NCBI GenBank assembly: GCA_958430865.1
Contig: CAUDNR010001606.1
Location: 1 to 12,789, forward strand
Reading direction: 5' to 3'
Length of the DNA: 12,789 nucleotides
DNA from: Entrophospora sp. SA101
Lineage: Eukaryota > Glomeromycota > Glomeromycetes > Entrophosporales > Entrophosporaceae
Of this stretch, positions 8,057 to 12,789 are shown piece after piece. The position numbers were made by a program, and so were the translations under genes. The notes beneath the pieces were generated by a model. The model worked only from the letters and a program-made list of their open reading frames with translations, was not told the origin of the DNA and did no database searches. The stretch's first letter is position 1; each line of letters begins with the position of its first letter.

Positions 8057-8164
8057 TTTTTTGAAGGAGGAAAAAGAGGGCGAAAAATATTATTTTGAAA
8101 TTTTTTTATTTTTATTTGTCATGTCATACGTGACACAAAAAGAAGTTACACTTGAAAAAAAAAA
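8057..8164 (-). promoter_or_regulatory. Compressed intergenic region between head-to-tail genes
   Basis: Only 108 bp separate the stop of the FAD oxidase from the start of the importin-like gene, both on the minus strand. It carries AATAAA hexamers in the minus sense at 8116-8111 and 8110-8105, suitable as the oxidase poly(A) signal. It also holds a perfect inverted repeat TGTCA-TACG-TGACA at 8122-8135 containing ACGTG, which could be a transcription-factor site. The oxidase terminator and the importin-like promoter must therefore overlap. Confidence 0.55.
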
Positions 8165-9739
8165 TTATATAGGGATACTTTGAGGAAATTTAAATAATTG
8201 TTGTGGATCAACATTTGATTTCAAAATTTGTAAAGTTTTTAAATTGTCACCATAATATCTAGTTGGCCAATCGTCTAAATCCCTATCTATATAATTTATG
8301 TAACTGGAAGGAGATGTGAAATCACGTTGGAATGATTTACCGAAATCGTTAATTTGTTTAATACAAACGTTTCCTTGTTTGTCTGATTTCCAACCCGATG
8401 TTAATAATTGTATACCGTAGAAGAAATCCAAATGTTGTAAGATTGATTTATTAGGATTGACATTAATACCACCAGCGAATACATCGAATTCAGCAAATGT
8501 ATCACATGGGATTTTCTTTAGAAATTCCACTAATGTGTCTAGACCATTGGTTGATAACCCTGATTTTCCGACCAAGAAGGATTTAGCTTTAAAGTTATAA
8601 GGTGTAATTTTCGGATTTATATTTCTAGCTCTTGACTCAAACGAAATTCTAACCACCGAATCAAACCACGATTCTTCGAACAATTGCAAACCTTCAGAAC
8701 CAACATCATTTAAAAATGCATTCATTACTTTTGATGCAGAATTCTTATCGCCCAAATATACACCAGAAAGTGCAATTTCATCTGACGTGAGTACGACATT
8801 GAATGTAAGATCTGTCGTGAGTCCATTGCTGTTTTTGTGCACTGAATTGAAAACTTTATGTAGTTGTTGAGTGGTTAGATCCCATGTAATACCAATTGTG
8901 GTGACTTTTGGAACAATTTGGTGAATTCTGATTGTGAAAGATGTGACGATTCCAAAATTACCACCGCCACCACCTCTCAATCCAAAAAATAAATCCGGAC
9001 GATTATTTGTATCGACTGTAATGGATTCACCGGATGCGAGCACCATTTCCACCGATACTAATTGATCCGACAATTTACCGAATTTTCTTACCAAATTTCC
9101 AATTCCCTGTAAAAAATTAATATAAATGAATATGAGATAGATGTAGGCATATGGAGGATGGACGCTAGTCCATTAAATAAAGATGCTGGCAATACTTACA
9201 CCACCTAAAATATGGCCAGAAATACCAACTGAAGGGCAAGTTCCGGCTGGCACCACATAATTATCTTTAGATAAAGCAAAATAAATATTTCCAAGCCTAT
9301 TACCAGCACCAACCTTAACTAAATTGTTGGTTTTGTCGATCTGTATCTGATTGAAATTTTTCAAATCAACCACCAAAGCACCATCTTTGCCACCCAACGA
9401 ATAACTCTCGTAGGAATGCCCGCCTGATCTTGGTGTTATATTTAAGTTGAAGGATTTAGCGCATTCGATAGCTAATTGTATGTCTTTAACTGAATTTGGA
9501 AATACGATGGCGTTGGGCAAGAATTCTATAGCAGAGTTTTCATCGATGATTGTAGAGTTGTAATTGGGACTTGATTTGAATACTTTTTCACCGGTTATTG
9601 GTTTTAAACAATCCTCAAAGGCATTTTGATTAATTGCGCGTTTTCTATAAAGTTTAAGATTATGTATATTATTAATTGCAAGGATTTCTTCTGATATTAT
9701 TATTAAAAAGAAAAGGCATGCATGTATTTTGAAACGCAT
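8165..9739 (-). CDS. Secreted BBE-like FAD-dependent oxidase, bicovalent flavin
   Basis: Two exons, 9739-9200 and 9106-8165, join in phase 0 to give 493 residues. The junction rebuilds GHILGG|GIGNLVRKFG, a standard FAD-binding motif. A signal peptide is likely (MRFKIHACLFFLIIISEEIL, then Ala). The FAD-binding PCMH-type domain spans about 72-245. His108 in PRSGGHSY and Cys168 in AGTCPSVGISGH are the two residues that tether FAD covalently in berberine bridge enzyme and glucooligosaccharide oxidases. RGGGGGNFG (224-232) is another family signature. The C-terminal BBE domain is about 449-493 (YYGDN, then VDPQQLFKFPQSI). Such enzymes oxidise alcohols, carbohydrates or alkaloid-like substrates with O2, releasing H2O2. 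The substrate here cannot be told from sequence; an extracellular sugar oxidase is a reasonable inference. There is one N-glycosylation sequon at Asn61. Length is normal for the family. No truncation or frameshift is seen. Confidence 0.93.
9107..9199 (-). other. Intron of the FAD oxidase gene
   Basis: 93 bp, with a strong donor GTAAGT and acceptor TTACAG. It splits the Gly-rich GHILGG/GIGN motif in phase 0. Confidence 0.93.
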
Positions 9740-10140
9740 ATTTTTATTAAATTAATCAATTAATTAATTATAAAAATTTTAAAAAAAATACTTTCCTCTA
9801 TATATATATATATTAATATATATATAAATATTAATTGCCATGACGTTGATTTATTTTTAGAATTGACGCGTGTAATGCATGGTATTATTTCATTGATGTA
9901 GTATTATTAGGTCAATCATTCAAACCAAAATTAAAAAATTAATTAGTGTATAAAAAATAATTAACAATAATATAAATATTATCTAAAAAGGAACAAATTT
10001 TTTCTAAAAATATGATTTAGTATGATTTAAAGTTACCTCTTAAAGGTAACCAATACTTTTGAATCGAATAAAGAAAAAGGATTTGCTACAATAAAAATAA
10101 GGATGGATTACTCTAACAAAAAAAAAGATTAATAATTTGT
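9740..10140 (-). promoter_or_regulatory. Upstream region of the FAD oxidase
   Basis: AT-rich. A palindromic TATATA tract lies at 9799-9828, about 60-90 bases before the oxidase start, and could serve as its TATA region. Beyond it are two TGACG-containing motifs (ATGACGTTGAT near 9840 and TTGACGCG near 9864) and an inverted repeat GTTACCT-CTTAA-AGGTAAC at 10032-10050. No gene is visible. The promoter call rests on position only. Confidence 0.35.
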
Positions 10141-10295
10141 GGTTCCCAAATATTAATTTAATATACTACTTTTTTTAAAACTCTTGTCCGTTTTTTTGAT
10201 AGTTTGCAATTACATAGTAATTCAACAAAGAGTAAAAAAAACGGAAATTAATTATTAAAAAAGTAGTATTAATATTTAATATTAATATTAGAACC
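10141..10295. mobile_element. Near-palindromic fold-back element, MITE-like
   Basis: The whole 155-bp stretch is an imperfect inverted repeat. Outer ends are GGTTC (10141-10145) and GAACC (10291-10295). Inner complementary blocks are TACTACTTTTTT (from 10164) against AAAAAAGTAGTA (to 10268), TCCGTTTTTTT against AAAAAAACGGA, and at the centre AATTAC-ATA-GTAATT (10208-10222). A narrower reading is a 101-bp element, 10166-10266, with CTACT/AGTAG ends flanked by TA, like a Tc1/mariner-type MITE with a TA target duplication. There is no coding capacity. A second copy is not obvious in this window. Confidence 0.7.
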
Positions 10296-12047
10296 TCTCT
10301 GACCTATGTAATGCCTTCTTTTAATTAATCAATATCATAATAACCACGCAATCACAATCGCAATCACAATCATCATCATTATTAATAATTAATGAATGAA
10401 ATTCAATAACGATTAAAGGAGAGAAGTCAGATGCCAGTGAAACAATATCACAACTTCATCAATAAGAGAATAACAATTTTAGCTTTTTTATTTTTGACGA
10501 TAAAATAAACAAAATATACTTTTTTTTTGTAATTACATGTCACATGATCAAATCCTGTTTGAAACAGAACGACACATCAAGTGTACCTCGCTCCATATTA
10601 TTTATTTGATATGGAAGAAACCTTTTTTGGAGTTTATAATAACATAAAACATTATCATTTAATAATGACCTTGTCTTGTTGGTGAAATTTTTTAAAAATC
10701 TAATGCCTATTACTTCTTTGCATAAGTTTCGAGATTGTTGGATCTCAAACTTTAAATCGGAAACTGAAATAAAATCGAAATTAAAACTGAATTTTATATT
10801 CTCACAATGATTGGTAAGATATTATTTCATCAAATGAAGGCTTCCGCATGGGCTACTATCATTAGAATATTTACAATTCGTTCCTTTTGGTATCTGGTAA
10901 AGGTATTTCGAGTAGGATTATTATTATTATTATTTGATTTTTGGTTTCGATTTTCGTTGAGGATATTTTGATTTCGAAAACTAGTTGTATTTTTTCAAAG
11001 GTTCCGATTGAATTTCTCCGTCATACATGGTTTCTTTGCAATAATTACTTCATAATACATACAAGAAACACAAAGTAAAATTGGGCTGATATAATATCAC
11101 TTTATATTATATAATGTTCTGGACAAAAGGCTGGAAATAATGGCACGCTTTTATGTTAATCGTGATAGTAGAGATCTACACGGGCTAATTTTGCATGTAA
11201 TAATAATAATTGTTATTGTTTATATACTTAAAATCATATGTTATTTTTTATTTGTTGAACATTTATGGTCATATTCAATTACACATTTTTGCCCCGAGTC
11301 TGCATCTACAGTTTTTTTTAATTGTGTGTGTATATATATATTCAGCAGAAATAAATTTTAATAAAACAGTTACTTTATAAACAACTGGCACTTTTCTTCT
11401 TTTATTGATAATCGATAAAATCGTAACTCTCTTGCTTTTATTATATGTCATCATATAAAAAATCTCATTCTTTAAATTCATATCTCGGGTAACCATTTAA
11501 ATATTAATATTACAATTACGTAAATAGTAAATTCAATTTTTTACCCTTGTTGATATAAAAATTTAATCAAGTTTTCAAATTAGGCATAGAATACAAACGA
11601 TAATAAGATTTCAATTGACAAAAAACAATTTATCTTTTCTTGAAAAACGTAGAATTTGCAAAGAGCTTTTAGCTAATAATAATTAGGGAATTTTTTATAG
11701 AAATGTTATCTTTTCATAGAAAAAAGTCATACATTTCCTATTCTCCTCATTAAAGACGACTCTCGATATAAAATTTGCTGTGCCAGCCAGACCTATAAAT
11801 TTGACTGCATATCTATAATTAGATCCGACTGCTTGGTTCACTGTAAACACGTGATAAAATGATGCCAAATTTTTATATAATTTATAATTTATTTTTAGCA
11901 ATGACATCAGCATATAAGCATAACAATGACAGCTACTACTTCTGCTACAGATGATCAAAAACAATCTTTATGATACATATTGTGTCAAACAAGATGTACA
12001 ACAATCTTTAGATTTTTTTACCGTAGTGTTACCAGAATTAAGATTTA
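10296..12047. other. Long non-coding stretch, no supported gene
   Basis: I found no gene with recognisable motifs. Only isolated short open frames occur, including a 54-residue one at 10807-10971 (plus) and an 89-residue one at 11964-11695 (minus). A TTATTATTATTA run lies near 10919-10933. A partial palindrome ATAATAT...ATATTAT is near 11091-11112. Codon make-up and the absence of splice-linked extensions give no support for coding. Confidence 0.6.
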
Positions 12048-12281
12048 ACGCTAATTTGTTAGTCGAAATACCCTAATTCCGAACCAAATTTTTATTTCTA
12101 TTTTTATTTTATTTACTTTATTTTTATATCCACTTATTCATTTATTCCTTATATTTGATTTCTTATTTTATTTTTATCTATTATTAATATTTATTTACAT
12201 TTTTATTATTTTATTTGTATTACATTTTTATTTTTATTCGTATAACGTCGAAATTAGTTGACTTTATTTAGAAATTAGCGT
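12048..12281. repeat. TTTATT-rich tract bounded by a 10-bp inverted repeat
   Basis: ACGCTAATTT (12048-12057) is the exact reverse complement of AAATTAGCGT (12272-12281). Between them is about 150 bp of TTTATTT/TTTTTATT low-complexity sequence (about 12090-12240). GTCGAAAT also occurs as a direct repeat at 12062-12069 and 12247-12254. This arrangement could be a small non-autonomous element, but no target duplication is clear. Confidence 0.45.
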
Positions 12282-12789
12282 CGCGGTTAGAATGGTATAG
12301 CAACATTTACATTAACAGTCATGATTTAATGGTAATAGTAAAATCATTGATCATCCCAGAAAAGGAAAGAATGTGATGATGATCTTCTCTAATGGTTTCT
12401 TGGATTTTTTAGGTAGGATGAAATGGTTTATTTGATAATGATGAGCCATTGTCATTGCCAGAGAATAATTTTCTACTGGAACCAAGTTGAGTTTTTTGAT
12501 ATGTTTTTTCCCAGATTTAAAATTGGTGTTAGTTTCTTTCTCTTGAAAAATAAAATAAAAATTTTCTTGAGGATTCAAAAAATACTTGACATCCTATGTT
12601 TATGTATGATAATGTGATGTTTTGAATAATACATAGTTGCAAGTTAACTGATTTACTCAAAGCCTGAAAATACTTTGAACTAAGGTTGTGGGTGAAACCT
12701 CCTTAGTAATTGCTGAAACCATGGCAAAACTATATTAAATCTTATCAAAAATCCTGTTGAAACTATGCTGAAATGGCAAAACCTCAAAA
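12282..12789. other. Non-coding end region with short direct repeats
   Basis: No gene is supported. GCTGAAACCATGGCAAAAC (12712-12730) is echoed by GCTGAAATGGCAAAAC (12767-12782), a direct repeat differing by a 3-base deletion. A short frame at about 12426-12487 reads GLFDNDEPLSLPENNF before a stop, which looks faintly protein-like, but nothing around it extends it. The sequence may continue a decayed transposon beyond the window edge. Confidence 0.5.

Noticed and set aside
10807..10971. 54-residue hydrophobic plus-strand open frame
   Set aside because: Part of it is a TTA microsatellite coding for Leu. There is no recognisable motif or supporting context.
11140..11496. Overlapping 73-residue frames on both strands
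   Set aside because: Composition is typical of AT-rich noise, with no conserved segments or splice links.
12278..12302. tRNA-like GCGGTTAGAATGGTATAGC segment
   Set aside because: It resembles an A-box start, but no B-box, acceptor stem or anticodon arm can be folded downstream.
12351..12617. Overlapping 75- and 64-residue frames on both strands near the end
   Set aside because: Neither resembles a known family; they mirror each other across the strands, as expected by chance.

Overview
The window looks like nuclear DNA from an arbuscular mycorrhizal fungus, most likely Glomeromycotina of the Rhizophagus type. The reasons are strong AT richness, frequent short GT-AG introns, a BTB-BACK-TLDc gene (a family I know to be greatly expanded in these fungi), AAT-driven poly-asparagine tracts, and degraded transposase-like sequence. 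Dictyostelium also has AT-rich DNA with poly-Asn, but a gene with 11 introns and this domain architecture fits it less well. No database search was possible; the assignment rests on pattern recognition.

Layout. Positions 1-2638 are mostly non-coding or relic DNA: a degenerate 19-bp tandem repeat (709-803), a broken fragment resembling a DDE-type transposase on the minus strand (about 1080-1357), a possible small spliced plus-strand relic (1471-1721) and AAT/TTA microsatellites. The first clear gene is a two-exon BTB-BACK-TLDc protein of 604 residues (2639-4554, plus). A 92-residue Asn-rich insertion encoded by a near-pure AAT microsatellite sits inside its TLDc domain. A convergent intergenic region (4555-5228) holds a long imperfect hairpin, a 19-bp direct repeat and candidate poly(A) signals for both flanking genes.

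On the minus strand follows an importin-alpha-like armadillo-repeat protein. I reconstructed it by splicing 12 exons (8056 down to 5229, 576 residues), and every junction keeps the reading frame. It retains the Trp/Asn ladder of the major NLS groove but shows no basic importin-beta-binding (IBB) segment at its N-terminus. Only 108 bp upstream of its start ends a second minus-strand gene (9739 down to 8165, two exons, 493 residues). That gene is a secreted berberine-bridge-enzyme-like FAD oxidase with both residues expected for bicovalent flavin attachment.

From 9740 to the end there is no convincing gene. This part contains an AT-rich candidate promoter for the oxidase, a roughly 155-bp near-palindromic fold-back element (10141-10295) that looks like a MITE, a TTTATT-rich tract bounded by a 10-bp inverted repeat (12048-12281), and short open frames I could not validate.

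The three genes do not form an obvious pathway: one is a probable ubiquitin-ligase adaptor or stress-type TLDc protein, one a probable nuclear-import receptor, one a secreted oxidase. The most unusual points are the importin-alpha-like protein without an IBB, the microsatellite-expanded TLDc domain and the fold-back element.
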